Assembly (NCBI GenBank): GCA_914767715.1
Contig: OU612073.1
Coordinates: 22,508,001 to 22,572,000, forward strand
Direction of reading: 5' to 3'
From: Membranipora membranacea
Lineage: Eukaryota; Bryozoa; Gymnolaemata; Cheilostomatida; Membraniporidae
DNA: 64,000 nucleotides
A model generated the notes under the pieces. That model saw only the letters and a program-made list of their open reading frames with translations, was not told the origin of the DNA and ran no database searches. A program made the position numbers and the translations under genes. Below, piece after piece: positions 1 to 11,900 of the stretch. Every line of letters begins with the position of its first letter. Within the stretch, counting starts at the first letter, position 1.

Positions 1-1552
1 AGCTAAATCGTAGTTACCACTAAAATTTTCCTGTAAGGAACAAAGAGGTCGTCATCATTTTTTTATAGAACACAGAATTATTGCTGGTAAAAGCTCGTTG
101 AAACAGTCCTGAAGGAACTCTTAAATCATTTGTGAACCGTAATAGTAAGCACTTCATAATACAAAAACCGGAAGTTAAATCGTCAATACAAGTCCCCGAA
201 TGTGAAATTTATGATAAGGATAGAAAACTGCCTGGTAACCACTAACTTTAAGCAATGAATTGTACGTCTAATGTTTGGTTAAGGATATAAAAAATCTGAA
301 GCTAATACAGAACCATAATTTGCAAATGTCTTTTGATACAATATAATTGTAGTGACCCTTTGGTTGGAGGTGCTAGATATCCGTTAAGAGAACTTGAAAT
401 AACTCAATTTACAGGATACTTCAACAATACACGTGAATAACTCAGCAGGCTAGAATAACCTGAATATTAGTGACTCTAACTGTCATTTACAAATATCTTC
501 ATAAAGCCACTGAGAACACAGTTATGCTCTGCAGTATTACTAAAAACATCTATATACGTGATTTTGTACCCAGTTTTCTCATTACACTCAAAAAAACAAA
601 ATCTTTCTCATTATTTCTTGAAGTCTCATAGCGTTTTTGAGGTTATGTCAAAGATTTGATTTGACGATGTCACGTCATGTCAATAAAGGAATGTTAGAGG
701 TTACAGGACACTATATGGAGAGTTAGCATTGTGGCACTGAGGCATTTAGCTGTGGGCGACGTAACGACATTGGAAGGTGTAGAAGCATTGACGCTATGAT
801 TAATTTAATTTCCAAAATCCAGGTTCATTTTATAACTTGATCAATTTTGATCGATTTATTGAGTTTGAAAGTCACAATAGATGCAGCCTCTTTTTTCTGA
901 ACAGTTTTATACTAGTTTTAGGCAAATAAATTTTCTTGAGAAAACCATAGCATCAGGTTAATGACAAGATGTTACCGAGTGTAAAGGAATTTTCGAATTC
1001 ACAATCCGATCGATTTGATCAGGTAACAAACAAAAACCTGGATTATGGATTATTGCTTCAACACCTTCCAATGATGTTACTTCACCCCACAATTTAGTGT
1101 TTAATATTAAGTCAAATCATTTGCTTGAAACACAATTATTCAAAAATTTTCTCATCTGACAAGTTGATCCAGATATAAAGAAAGGTCCTGAAGAGTTTAT
1201 GCCAATTATATACGAAGAGAAGCATCATCGTGTCCTTTCGCTTTGATTTATGGTGTTATGCAGTTTTATATATTTATTTTGTTTCCTGATCCTTCAAATC
1301 AGATGTAAATGATATAGCGTCGTGTTTACTATTATTATATTCTTTAATATGGGCACCAAACTATCTGAAGATTATGTTAATGAAAAATGAGTACCCCAAT
1401 TTGTCTCAAGTCTCATTTCCACTTCCAATGCGTATATCCTGTCACTAACATGGCTAGCAACCACATAAAAATGTTTTAATGATTTCCTTTTAATGGTCAA
1501 CCAACCATAACTTTTCTTTTAAAAAGCAGATGTAGCTAAACGCAAATGTCAC
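1..1552. other. Non-coding flank with one degraded foldback repeat
   Basis: No open frame with coding character is visible on either strand. The stretch is AT-rich with frequent stops. The only structure I see is the inverted repeat listed separately at 649-1127. The right end is the upstream region of the first small secreted-peptide gene. Confidence 0.5.
649..1127. repeat. Degraded foldback (MITE-like) element
   Basis: Outer arms pair: CAAAGATTTGATTTGAC at 649-665 is close to the reverse complement of 1111-1127. A longer inner pair matches 747-829 with 1035-1104, sharing CATTGGAAGGTGT and AATCCAGGTT when the right arm is inverted. Arms are imperfect and there is no coding sequence between them, as expected of an old non-autonomous DNA transposon. 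No target-site duplication was identified. Confidence 0.6.
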
Positions 1553-1588
1553 TTATCTAATTCACAACGATCCAGGAACTTCATACTT
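1517..1588 (+). promoter_or_regulatory. Probable promoter and 5'UTR exon of secreted-peptide gene 1
   Basis: A degenerate TATA-like TTTTAAAAAG lies at 1517-1526. A 5'UTR exon containing AATTCACAACGAT ends at 1588 before a GTAAGT donor. The same word and donor context recur in the 5'UTR exon of gene 2 (ending 8347), which supports this as a real leader exon. It is spliced to an acceptor (CTCTGTAG) just before the ATG at 1832. Here the TATA box is weaker than in genes 2 and 3. Confidence 0.55.
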
Positions 1589-1831
1589 GTAAGTACAATA
1601 TACTTTTATATACTCTCCAATATTTTGCTGCTGGATGGGAGGGGGGGGATTAAGGAGCTCAGATTAGGTTCTGACAATAGAAAATGCATTCGAACTGCTA
1701 ATTGGTTGAATGATTCTAAACACATCATGAGTAGCAAATGATGTCTATAAATCTGCAGTTTGAAAAAGTTCTCTACTTTTCTGTCAGCGTTATTATTCTT
1801 CCATCACATCTTTGATCTCTGTAGAAAAAGA

Positions 1832-2231
1832 ATGAAGATGTTTGCACTTCTCTCCCTGCTCTTTGCTGCTATAGGTAAGTTGAGACTTTTTTCTCATCTT
1901 TCTACTTAGGAAATTCGTTTGTCTTTGTTGCAATGCAACCTGTTTTCAGACAAGCAACTACTCGCAAACTATATAAGATTGAAACTTTGTCAATATCTAT
2001 CATTGAAAGACTTTCTTGGTCAAAATCAAGCCCCTAGAGATTAGCCCAATCATAATCATATGGTCCTTCACATTTGGCTAGATAAACACTAGTACTAGTA
2101 CTAGTACAAAGTTTCCACCATTCAAGTTTGGCTTTCACTAATGTTCCTGCTCTGTATTTTCAGCTGTTACACATACTGAAGCAGGACTATTACCACTTGT
2201 CTATGTAACATATTCTCAGCGACATATCTAA
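1832..2231 (+). CDS. Small secreted peptide, family member 1 (exons 1832-1874, 2164-2231)
   Basis: Predicted 36-residue precursor from two coding exons. Exon 1832-1874 encodes a hydrophobic signal peptide starting MKMFALLSLLFAAI and ends at a GTAAGT donor in phase 1. The second exon begins after TTTTCAG at 2163 with codons for AVTHTEAG, which also open the last exon of other family members here, and stops at TAA 2229-2231. The short mature part (about 14-18 residues) has few charges and no cysteine, and it does not resemble the paralogues beyond the first codons. The function is unknown. A conserved leader with a divergent mature part suggests a host-defence or other effector peptide, which is inference only. 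Intron about 290 bp. Confidence 0.6.
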
Positions 2232-3821
2232 TATGTTCTTTGTTTTATTCAACAAAAGCGAGCTGTGATGATAGATGCAGACATGCAGAACACACTGTCC
2301 ATCTATTGAGACAGACCATTTTAGTAGTGCTTAGAATCTGATGACCTTCACTTTACTGGGTTTTGAAATATTTTAAACAAAAATATTTCATTGTTCCCAC
2401 TTTAAATACCGGTCACCTGAATGAAAATTCTCTTTTCGAGATTCTTTGTTGCCCAAATACACCTCTGAAAACTGTATCTCCAGAAGCTTCAACAAACAGC
2501 ATCAATAGTTGAAAGAGAGAATTTAATATAATCACTGGCATACAATTTATGAGTTTTTCACTTAAATCCTATATGTTAATTTTTTACATTTTATTTTTGA
2601 CTCCTTATGAAGAACATTCTTCAGAATGATAACAGTCACTTTGCTCCTATTAGAAAGAATAAAATTGATACGGTTTTCACATACTTTAGTCATCTTTTCT
2701 TGAACATATTAAGGTGTCAGATAATTCAAATATGTTATTTCTTCTTTTATTCCATTTATACTCATCAGCACTGGCCTTGTAAAGCCAGTATTTGCATTAT
2801 CACTTAGTTGTACAATGTACTGTTCTCTCAAAGTTCTGCATGCATGGCCTCAAATCCTTCCCAACAGCACTTGCTGAGCATTTATACATTTTATCATTAA
2901 AACCATAATCTGGAGCTTATAATTATACGAAGAAGGTGACAAGTGATTTAACATAATGTGTCGCTTTATCAGTTTCTCAGAAGCTACTTGTCCAAAAATT
3001 TCGCTCACCGTCATGTTGCTAGTAGTAGTTTCATATAGCAAATTTTTAAAAACCTCATGTTTCTAACTTGATCAATTGTACATTAACTGAAATCCATTGA
3101 AACCATAGTGGCAACAATAGGCAAAATGATGCAGTAAGTTATGTTATGCAAAAGCTGGAAGTTGATGTGTTTAACATGTTTATTTGCCAATTTTCAGGTT
3201 TTTGACAAGAGAGGATGCATGTTATGGACCAAATAAAATTAGTATTCCACAAATGTCCAAAAATCTCAAGTTGTAAAGCTATAATCAATGATCGCTTTGA
3301 TAAAAATCTAGACAATCTCCTTCAATGCATCAGGCTGACAACAAATTTGACTGACAGCTTTCTGAATTTCTGACTTTTTGCTGGAAAATATTGTCGTAAA
3401 AAAGTGAAAATTTGGGTTATTAGCTGCTGCTACAGCAAGGCACAGGGGCTCAATTCAAGAAGGGCAACTTTTGCTTCAAAATGAACTTTCAGAGGTCACT
3501 GCGACGCAATGTCAAATATTTTTGAGGTTTCAACTGTGAAAATAACTATTAGACATGTTCACCAACACAATGAAAATATTAAAAAGTTTCAAAAAGCAAT
3601 TTTTCATGTTAAGAATTGTCATTTGTATAAAAAATTGGATGAGAGATTATGTAGTGTTACAGAGTGCTTTGATGTCCAAGTTCAAGTTTCCCTAAGATCG
3701 CCCACTGTAGTTAATGAAGTTCAAAAATAAGAGTTAGTGACCTAAATTGTCACTTTACTTCTTTGGCGTGCTCTTATTATCAGACCATGCAAAAGAAATG
3801 AGAAAGAAGCTTCCTTCCTAA
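2232..3821. other. Non-coding stretch
   Basis: Several short open frames exist (for example 2607-2807 and 3509-3730), but none has a recognisable domain, a signal peptide or a paralogue in the window. I see no gene or clear repeat here. Confidence 0.45.
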
Positions 3822-4505
3822 CTTAAAGGGATAAAACCCTTCTGATCTCTGTTTGGCAGCCAATGGAGCACAGAAAAATGTATGTACATACATAAACTCC
3901 TTACTTGTAATTCAAAACCCCTTGTTCTGCTCAAATGTGCATTCTAAATTGTAGTTGTGCAATCTCCAACAAGAAATAAGACAACTAACAGAATTGCTTG
4001 TGAACTGAAAAAAGCTGATTTTGTGAGCAGTTGTGTGCTCCTACCTCTTGGTCACTGTTCAATTATACAGATACTCATGAGTACGCATGTGCAATAATGA
4101 TGACCTTTGGACTTTAGCTTGTTATTTTCTAACAGCCCAGCTTTACACTTTTATTACCATATCCGGTTATGGTAATAAAAGTGTAAAGCTGGGCTGTTAG
4201 AAAATAACAAGCTAAAGACCAAAGGTCATCATTATTGCACATGCGTACTCATGAGTATCTGTATAATTGAGACACTAACCAAGAGGTAGGAGCACACAAC
4301 TGCTCACAAAATCAGCTTTTCTCAGTTCACAAGCAATTCTGTTAGTTGTCTTATTTCTTGTTGGAGATGCACAACTACAATTTAGAATGCACATTTGAGC
4401 AGAACAAGGGGTTTTGAATTACAAATAAGGAGTTTATGTATGTACATACATTTTTCTGTGGTCCATTGGCTGCCAAACAGAGATCAGAAGTGTATTATCC
4501 CTTTA
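3822..4505. repeat. Large near-perfect palindrome (foldback element), arms about 338 bp
   Basis: The left arm (3822-4160) and right arm (4169-4505) are near-perfect reverse complements around a centre at about 4164, where TTATTACCAT is followed 8 nt later by ATGGTAATAA. The arms differ at a few positions and by small indels (for example near 4090 and 4270), so the copy is old and not a simple assembly fold. Both outer ends read TTAA next to AGGGATAA or its complement. A TTAA target duplication is known for piggyBac-type transposons, but because TTAA is its own complement it could simply belong to the arms. There is no coding sequence. Confidence 0.85.
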
Positions 4506-4680
4506 ATATATATGGATTTGATAGTGAGTGCGCTGAAAACTTGGGCATGCCTGCAATGAACATAAAAAGTTCATTGACGCCTGCTAAACTTATGTACATT
4601 ATAAATCCTGGTTGAGATAGTACGTTTGAATTATCTTTCAATTTAAAAATCCAAAATTTGTAAATACCTCTCTAGAACAG

Positions 4681-4900
4681 ACACAGCTTGGCTTTGCCCA
4701 ACAGAGCCACCAGTCCAAATCTAAACTGAGAGTTGTGGCATCAAAACATCTAGCCGGTAGTTTTGCATGGAGTTATATGAGCTCTCAAAAACTAATGAGT
4801 ATCTTCTTCCCCAGCCATCCGCCATGAGTGATGACAAAAGTTGACCCTGACCAATCAGGTGCCTTTGAAATCTAACTGATATCCAACACTTTCATTAGTA
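4681..4900 (+). repeat. Dispersed repeat, copy 1 (second copy at about 35326-35545)
   Basis: About 220 bp shared in the same orientation with 35326-35545, including GAGTTGTGGCATCAAAACAT, ATGGAGTTATATGAGCTCTC and GACCAATCAGGTGCCTT. The copies have diverged by substitutions and small indels. No coding potential or terminal repeats are seen, so it is an unclassified short interspersed or MITE-like family. Confidence 0.75.
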
Positions 4901-5067
4901 TTGGACCTCAGAATAAATTCCGGGGATAACATAAGAATATAAAACAGAATATGTTACATTTTAGTAAATATGCCCAGAATGGTTCGCTTGCAAATTCCTC
5001 AACCTACCCCTACAGCCTGTAAGATTCATGAGAATATATTATTTTTACAATTATAGCTTGGGCGGTA

Positions 5068-8000
5068 CTTGTATTGCTGTGAATTGCAAACTGACGATGA
5101 GATTTTTAGTCTGGTCCTGTAAGTGTTTCAAGCGGACAAGTGGACGTCAATCTGATGTCATACTGACGTAAATGCTTGACATCAATATGAAGTCAGTTTT
5201 TGGGTATGAGGTGAAATGCTAATCAAGGTCAATATTGAGTTAATCATGGACATCAGTAAGACGTCTAACTGGCGTCCAACTGACATCAATATGAAAGAGA
5301 TCTGGAGGTGATGTCACATTAATCTCAGGTCAATGCTTGCTCACTTTTAGGTCAATATATACTCAATTTTGTGTCCATAAGTAGTCAATGCCGGTTCAGT
5401 TTGTAGTCAGTTTGGGAACAATATTTAGCATTGGCCACTCTCACAATTTCTAATTTGCTACTATATTATCTGGCGGCTGTGTATAGTGCAAGGGCCATCT
5501 CGTAGAAGGTGCAACTCATAAGCCCAACAAATTGTACGTTTTTGGCTATGACATTGGTGATAATATAATATGGTGAACATTCTATCACTCACTTATATTT
5601 TAAATCAGTGTACATAAAAGTCTGAGACCAGGCTTACATATCTCTAAAAGATATATTGAGGACATCCTTCTAAAACTAGTATCAAAAATAATATGGTCTG
5701 ATTATTCTAAAAACGGGAAAATTAATAATGTGTCTGACAATAGATTGTCTTCTGTGACATCCTGGAACTCCAGAGAGCAAAACTTGTTTTGGAACTGATA
5801 AATCATCTGATCATCTTTTTTAAATTAGGATTAATTTATCAGAATTATCTTGTTTGTGTCAATGTTGTACAGCAAAGCCTAAAATGGCCATTGATCATCA
5901 TTTATATAAAATTACTACATGCTTTTGGTTTCAAGATTTCAAGAGACAATCATGTTACAGGAAAAATTTGCTTTGTGTTTCAGGCTAATAGAAATAATAG
6001 ATAATTGAGTTTCAGGATATCCACAAGATTATTCGGTTACACAGTCACCAGATTCTTCTATATATTGTGTTCTTGTATTGCTGTGAATTGCAAACTGACG
6101 ATGAGATTTTTGGTCTGGTCCTGTAAGTGTTTCAAGCGGGCAAGTGGACGTCAATCTTATGTCATACTGACGTAAATTCCGGACATCAATATGAAGTCAG
6201 TTTTTGGGTATGAGGTGAAATGCTAATCAAGATCAATATTGAGTTTATCATGGACATCAGTAAGACGTCTAACTGACGTCCAACTGACATCAATATGAAA
6301 GAGATTTGGAGGTGATGTCACATTAATCTCAGGTCAATGCTTGCTCACTTTTAGGTCAATATATACTCAATTTTGTGTCCATAAGTAGTCAATGCCGGTT
6401 CTGTTTGTAGTCAGTTTGGGAACAATATTAAGCATTGGCCACTCTCACAATTTCTTATTTGCTACTATATTATCTGGCGGCTGTGTATAGTGCAAGGGCC
6501 ATCTCGTAGAAGGTGCAACTCATAAGCCCAACAAATTGTACGTTTTTGGCTATGACATTGGTGATAATATAATATGGTGAACATTCTATCACTCACTTAT
6601 ATTTTAAATCAGTGTACATAAAAGTCTGAGACCAGGCTTACATATCTCTAAAAGATATATTGAGGACATCCTTCTAAAACTAGTATCAAAAATAATATGG
6701 TCTGATTATTCTAAAAACGGGAACATTAAAAATGTGTCTGACAATAGATTGTCTTCTGTGACATCCTGGAACTCCAGAGAGCAAAACTTGTTTTGGAACT
6801 GATAAATCATCTGATCATCTTTTTTAAATTAGGATTAATTTATCAGAATTATCTTGTTTGTGTCAATGTTGTACAGCAAAGCCTAAAATGGCCATTGATC
6901 ATTATTTATATAAAATTACTACATGCTTTTGGTTTCAAGATTTCAAGAGACAATCATGTTACAGGAAAAATGTGCTTTGTGTTTCAGGCTAATAGAAATA
7001 ATAGATAATTGAGTTTCAGGATATCCACAAGATTATTCGGTTACACAGTCACCAGATTCTTCTATATATTGTGTTCTTGTATTGCTGTGAATTGCAAACT
7101 GACGATGAGATTTTTGGTCTGGTCCTGTAAGTGTCTCAAGCGGGCAAGTGGACGTCAATCTGATGTCATACTGACGTAAATGCCGGACATCAAAATGAAG
7201 TCAGTTTTTGGGTATGAGGTGAAATGCTAATCAAGGTCAATATTGAGTTAATCATGGACATCAGTAAGACGTCTAACTGACGTCCAACTGACATCAATAT
7301 GAAAGAGATTTGGAGGTGATGTCACATTAATCTCAGGTCGATGCTTGCTCACTTTTAGGTCAATATATACTCAATTTTGTGTCCATAAGTAGTCAATGCC
7401 GGTTCAGTTTGTAGTCAGTTTGGGAACAATATTCAGCATTGGCCACTCTCACAATTTCTTATTCGCTACTATATTATTTGGCGGCTGTGTATAGTGCAAG
7501 GGCCATCTTGTAGAAGGTGCAACTCATAAGCCCAACAAATTGTACGTTTTTGGCTATGACATTGGTGATAATATAATATGGTGAACATTCTATCACTCAC
7601 TTATATTTTAAATCAGTGTACATAAAAGTCTGAGACCAGGCTTACATATCTCTAAAAGATATATTGAGGACATCCTTCTAAAACTAGTATCAAAAATAAT
7701 ATGGTCTGATTATTCTAAAAACGGGAACATTAAAAATGTGTCTGACAATAGATTGTCTTCTGTGACATCCTGGAACTCCAGAGAGCAAAACTTGTTTTGG
7801 AACTGATAAATCATCTGATCATCTTTTTTAAATTAGGATTAATTTATCAGAATTATCTTGTTTGTGACAATGTTGTACAACAAAGCCTAAAATGGCCATT
7901 GATCATTATTTATATAAAATTACTACATGCTTTTGGTTTCAAGATTTCAAGAGACAATCATGTTACAGGATAAAATTTGCTTTGTGTTTCAGGCTAATAG

Positions 8001-8084
8001 AAATAATAGATAATTGAGTTTCAGGATATCCACAAGATTATTCGGTTACACAGTCACCAGATTCTTCTATATATTGTGTTCTTG
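5068..8084 (+). repeat. Three tandem copies of a 1004-1005 bp unit
   Basis: The phrase CTTGTATTGCTGTGAATTG recurs at 5068, 6072 and 7076. The third unit runs to about 8080 and is cut by CTTGAAG, giving units of 1004, 1004 and 1005 bp. Differences between units are mostly single substitutions, so the array is fairly young. The first 350 bp of each unit are rich in GACGTC, GACGTA and GACATCA words in both orientations. A 71-codon open frame (5789-6004, 6793-7008) is repeated in units 1 and 2 but is not clearly kept in unit 3, so I do not call it a gene. The array lies directly upstream of secreted-peptide gene 2. Confidence 0.92.
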
Positions 8085-8272
8085 AAGTAGTTAAGATTGA
8101 GGTTATTTGTGATGCTTTGTCCTTATCAAGAGACGAAAGATTGTATTTATAGTTGACATTTGTACTTCCACATCATGATGATCATCATCTCCATGATAAA
8201 ACTGAAAGCAAACATGAATTATTGCTTTATTTTAGTAAAGGCAAACAAAAAGAGCTCAACAAAATTGTTGTG

Positions 8273-8347
8273 TATATAAAGCATTATCAGCTGAGATCAG
8301 CCATCAGTCTTCCAATTCACAACGATTCAAGAACTCTTCAACTAACT
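8273..8347 (+). promoter_or_regulatory. TATA box and 5'UTR exon of secreted-peptide gene 2
   Basis: TATATAAA at 8273-8280 is followed after about 30 nt by a leader exon containing AATTCACAACGATTC. The exon ends at 8347 with the donor CTGTAAGTAA. The same layout (TATA, short leader exon, GTAAGT) is found upstream of genes 1 and 3 and, reversed, the minus-strand copy at 17300. Confidence 0.7.
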
Positions 8348-8627
8348 GTAAGTAAAGAATTGTTCAAACTGTAATACCCTTTTGGGCAGGAGATCAAGAA
8401 AACTATGAATTTCCATAGGCTAACATGCAACAAATGGCTTGTATCTGAAGCTCAAATTTGAATCATTGTATGGTTCTTTATAGGTTGATGCAAACAGAAG
8501 GACGATTCCACCTCCTCTTCTTTTATAACCTTATTTTTATTTCTATTTATTTTTTTTTATTTTTCACTTCAGAAAATTATAGTGCCAAATTTACTAATGT
8601 CTTTTGTTAATTCAATTTCAGGTGAAA

Positions 8628-8969
8628 ATGAAGGTATTCGGACTTGTCACCCTACTTTTTGCTGCAATCGGTAAGTTTAGACTTCATCACTGCCTCTTGT
8701 TTGGGTGATTTCTTTTTTCCTTTGCTCTGCGTAGGGCATGATTAGTTGAATAATATTAGTACTGTGAGAATGAGTATCATCATCAGATACAATGCATTTT
8801 GTGACAACATTCTGTGATCACTTTGCTTTGGTCATCACAAGCTTCCCCTTGCATAAACAGGTCAAACTCAACTTTAATGTTCATACTTTTCTATATTTCA
8901 GCTGTTACACAGATTGATGCAGCAGTCCTCAAAACCAACAATCCAATTCCAGCCAGTCAAAAATTGTAA
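8628..8969 (+). CDS. Small secreted peptide, family member 2 (exons 8628-8670, 8902-8969)
   Basis: Predicted 36-residue precursor. Exon 8628-8670 encodes a signal peptide (MKVFGLVTLLFAAI) and ends in phase 1 at GTAAGT. The last exon starts at 8902 after TATATTTCAG, reads AVTQIDAAV then a Lys/Asn/Pro-containing tail, and stops at TAA 8967-8969. Exon lengths (43 and 68 nt) equal those of gene 1 exactly, although the mature residues differ almost completely. The leader acceptor CAATTTCAG lies at 8621. The likely product is a short, mildly basic, cysteine-free extracellular peptide of unknown target. Homology with genes 1, 3 and 4 is seen directly; an antimicrobial or signalling role is inferred from the pattern of divergence. 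Confidence 0.65.
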
Positions 8970-11900
8970 AAGTTTGTTTTATATAGATCAAACATATTAT
9001 GTATTTTGCCAATGATTATAATCACATACAAATCTGGAATGTGATGATCGTCGGCTGAAATATAATACAGACATTGTTGGCTAGTAAATTGAGGGGTTAT
9101 TGATTAAAGATAAGAAAATAATCATAACGGAAATGAATATGAATTGGACATGACTTCATACCGTGTGTTGTGAACTGTGTAGACAATAATTATTATATTT
9201 TAATCACAGTACACCAATAATAAACACACCTCAGGATGTTTGTAGACCTTACTAGAGTCATTGTGGATTGACATCAATAATATGAAGAAAAGTTTTAGGC
9301 CAGCACTTGCTCCTTGAAAAAATGAGAGAGATAAACAATAGAAAAAAACTAATAGTGATTTTCAGTTTTTTGCCAAACTAATAAGTTCTTTAGGTTCTAC
9401 TCCAAAATATAGATGCATAATGGTATTAAGATATTACCAGATTGCTTCTCATACATTGAATGTTTGCAAACCCAGACATTATCCCTATAATTTTGAACTC
9501 TGTTTCATGCTAAAGAAATGTCAGCAGTTTTATAACTGTTACTGCTGAGCTGCTGCAGTATGTCACTGCAATGTCAGGCTGTCAGGAATTGACCTGTTTG
9601 AAATAGGATGTCATTTGATCCAGTTTGTCGTGATGAATTATGTTTTGATCTTATCATAATGAACTCAAATTCAACTACTGAACTTTTCAAAGTTGAACAT
9701 GATTTCCACTATTAATGTTGATGCTAGTATAATTAGGGTCAGACAATCATCATTATTTGCAATCATTGTGAGCATCCTTTAGTTTGAAACGGCGAAAGAC
9801 AGAAATCCGGAAATGACTTGAAGATTTACATCTTCCAATGATTTGGTGGTCATGTGTAAATATCGATGTAATATTTTGATGCTTTAAAAAATCATACCTT
9901 TCTCATAGGATAATGATAATAATACTAATATGATCTATGTTTCCAATTCCTTTTAATTACTGATATGTCTCATTGTAGATAAAAATAAATCTATTTGTAT
10001 TACTCGGAGACATTGTTGAATAGCCTAAGTGGTAGCATGTAGGGCAGGTGAAGAGCTCAGCCTTGATGAGAAGGGGAAAGATTTTTAACTCTTTACATAA
10101 TTTTGCTGCGTTTTTGAAGTATAAATAAATCTGTATAACTCATGCATACTTTGAGGCGACGTGAGAAAAATATCAAAATGTCGGAAACATAATGCATAAT
10201 GAAGTATGTGTTCTCCAAAATAAAATTGTCATTATAAATACATCACTACATCATTGATGAGGCTTTTATGTCCTAGCCTTACATCTGAATTGCCCAAAAA
10301 CAAACAGTACGAGCTTAAATATTTGCTTCATAGTGGTTTCTGCTTGTCTGCCAGATGTGTTAACCCAGACCAGAAGCTAATATCTATTCTAAAGCGGTCC
10401 ACAGACGAGCTAGAAAACCTGAGCTAGTAAAAATAAAATTGAGCTTGAAATTCTAGCTTTGCCCATTATCTCCTCATTTGTCACTGCAGACACAAAGCGT
10501 GTTTACAAGCTGCGATATAACCAATAGGTTAGCTATCAGCCAATGATATTCCATATACAAACAAAGCCTAATGATTCCCGTCATAAACTTCCACTGATTA
10601 CTGTTAATTCACCAATGAGAACATTTTCTTGCTGTCCTCGCTCGGGCAAGATTGGAATTGTTTAATCAGCTGTTTAGTTAGTAATTGTTGCAGCCTACGA
10701 GAAAAGGGGAGGAGCTTAGACCACAAAATAAACAAATTTCCCTCGCAAGCATGTAAATAATCGCACGTGTGCAGTCACCTTAAGAGGAAAAATTATATCA
10801 AATCAAATTATTTGACTGGAACATTGGATGAGCACCTAGTGTAGCTTCATATCTATTGCAATACAATCACAGTAACCAATACATTGAAAGTAAACCTTTG
10901 TTTCCAGAGTTCATAGGATAGAACTGAATGTAAAGAAGCAGCGTGATGAGATTACATCATGAAGTAACTCATATTCCAATTGTTTATCTTAATGCGCTAT
11001 TCGGCTAATCACAGAACTTGTTTGACCATTTGAACATACATCATGGGAGAGTTACAAGTGAATATGTTATATTACTTAGAAATGTCCAACTAATTTATTT
11101 TCAAAATTGCTACTAAGAAAATAGTTTGTTAGACCGAACTAAATCCAGAGACATCTCAGGTTTGCACAGGTGTGATGGAGTGCCCATGAGCTTCAAAGTG
11201 AGACTAGAAATTATGTTTAATGAATCATTAGACCAGGTGATAAGGCATTGTGCTCCAGTACTTAACTTTGGTTCAAGGAGGTCTGTCACAGAGACAGTCA
11301 GGCAAGCCATATTAGGATCAGCGATTAGTGAGATAGTGGGTGCCTCTACAACTGCATATCAGGACATTGGCAGGAAAGCCAACCACTGGTTCTCTAAAGA
11401 AAGCTCATCGGTAATGTGTAGAATGGAATACAAATACAAGCTGTGGATCAAGCCTAACAAAATAGGTGGACGTGATTGGTGATCAGCATCCAATCCGCAA
11501 ACCAGGAATGCTGGAATCTTACTGAGAACTCAAAATATGCAGAGTGCTAGGCAAAGGGTAAACTTTGGCATATATTATTGTCAAATTTTCGAATGAGCCT
11601 GTTCAGTTACTAATATAGGCACAATCAAGTCCTGAAAGTATTTTGTTAAAAAGGCATGAAGAAGAGGAAGTACGCTACTGCTAGTTTAAAAGGGATTGCT
11701 GAACAGCAGAGAGTGGTAAGGTGATGTGTCCTCACTGAACAGATTGGAATGGGACATCAATTTGTGTTCACAAACCAAAGACCAGAATTAATCGTTTGGT
11801 CCGACAGAGAAAAGCATTAATCCTGATGGAATAGATTTTGCCCTGGGAAGTGAATCTCAAAATGCGAATGAGGGAAACCGCAAGATATTGCAATTTGGTG

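Noticed and set aside
3822-4505. Assembly artefact for the palindrome
   Set aside because: The arms differ by substitutions and small indels, so it is not a mirror copy of one read.
5789-7008. 71-codon repeated open frame as a gene
   Set aside because: It is repeated only because the whole 1004-bp unit is tandem, has no signal peptide or domain, and is not clearly kept in the third unit.
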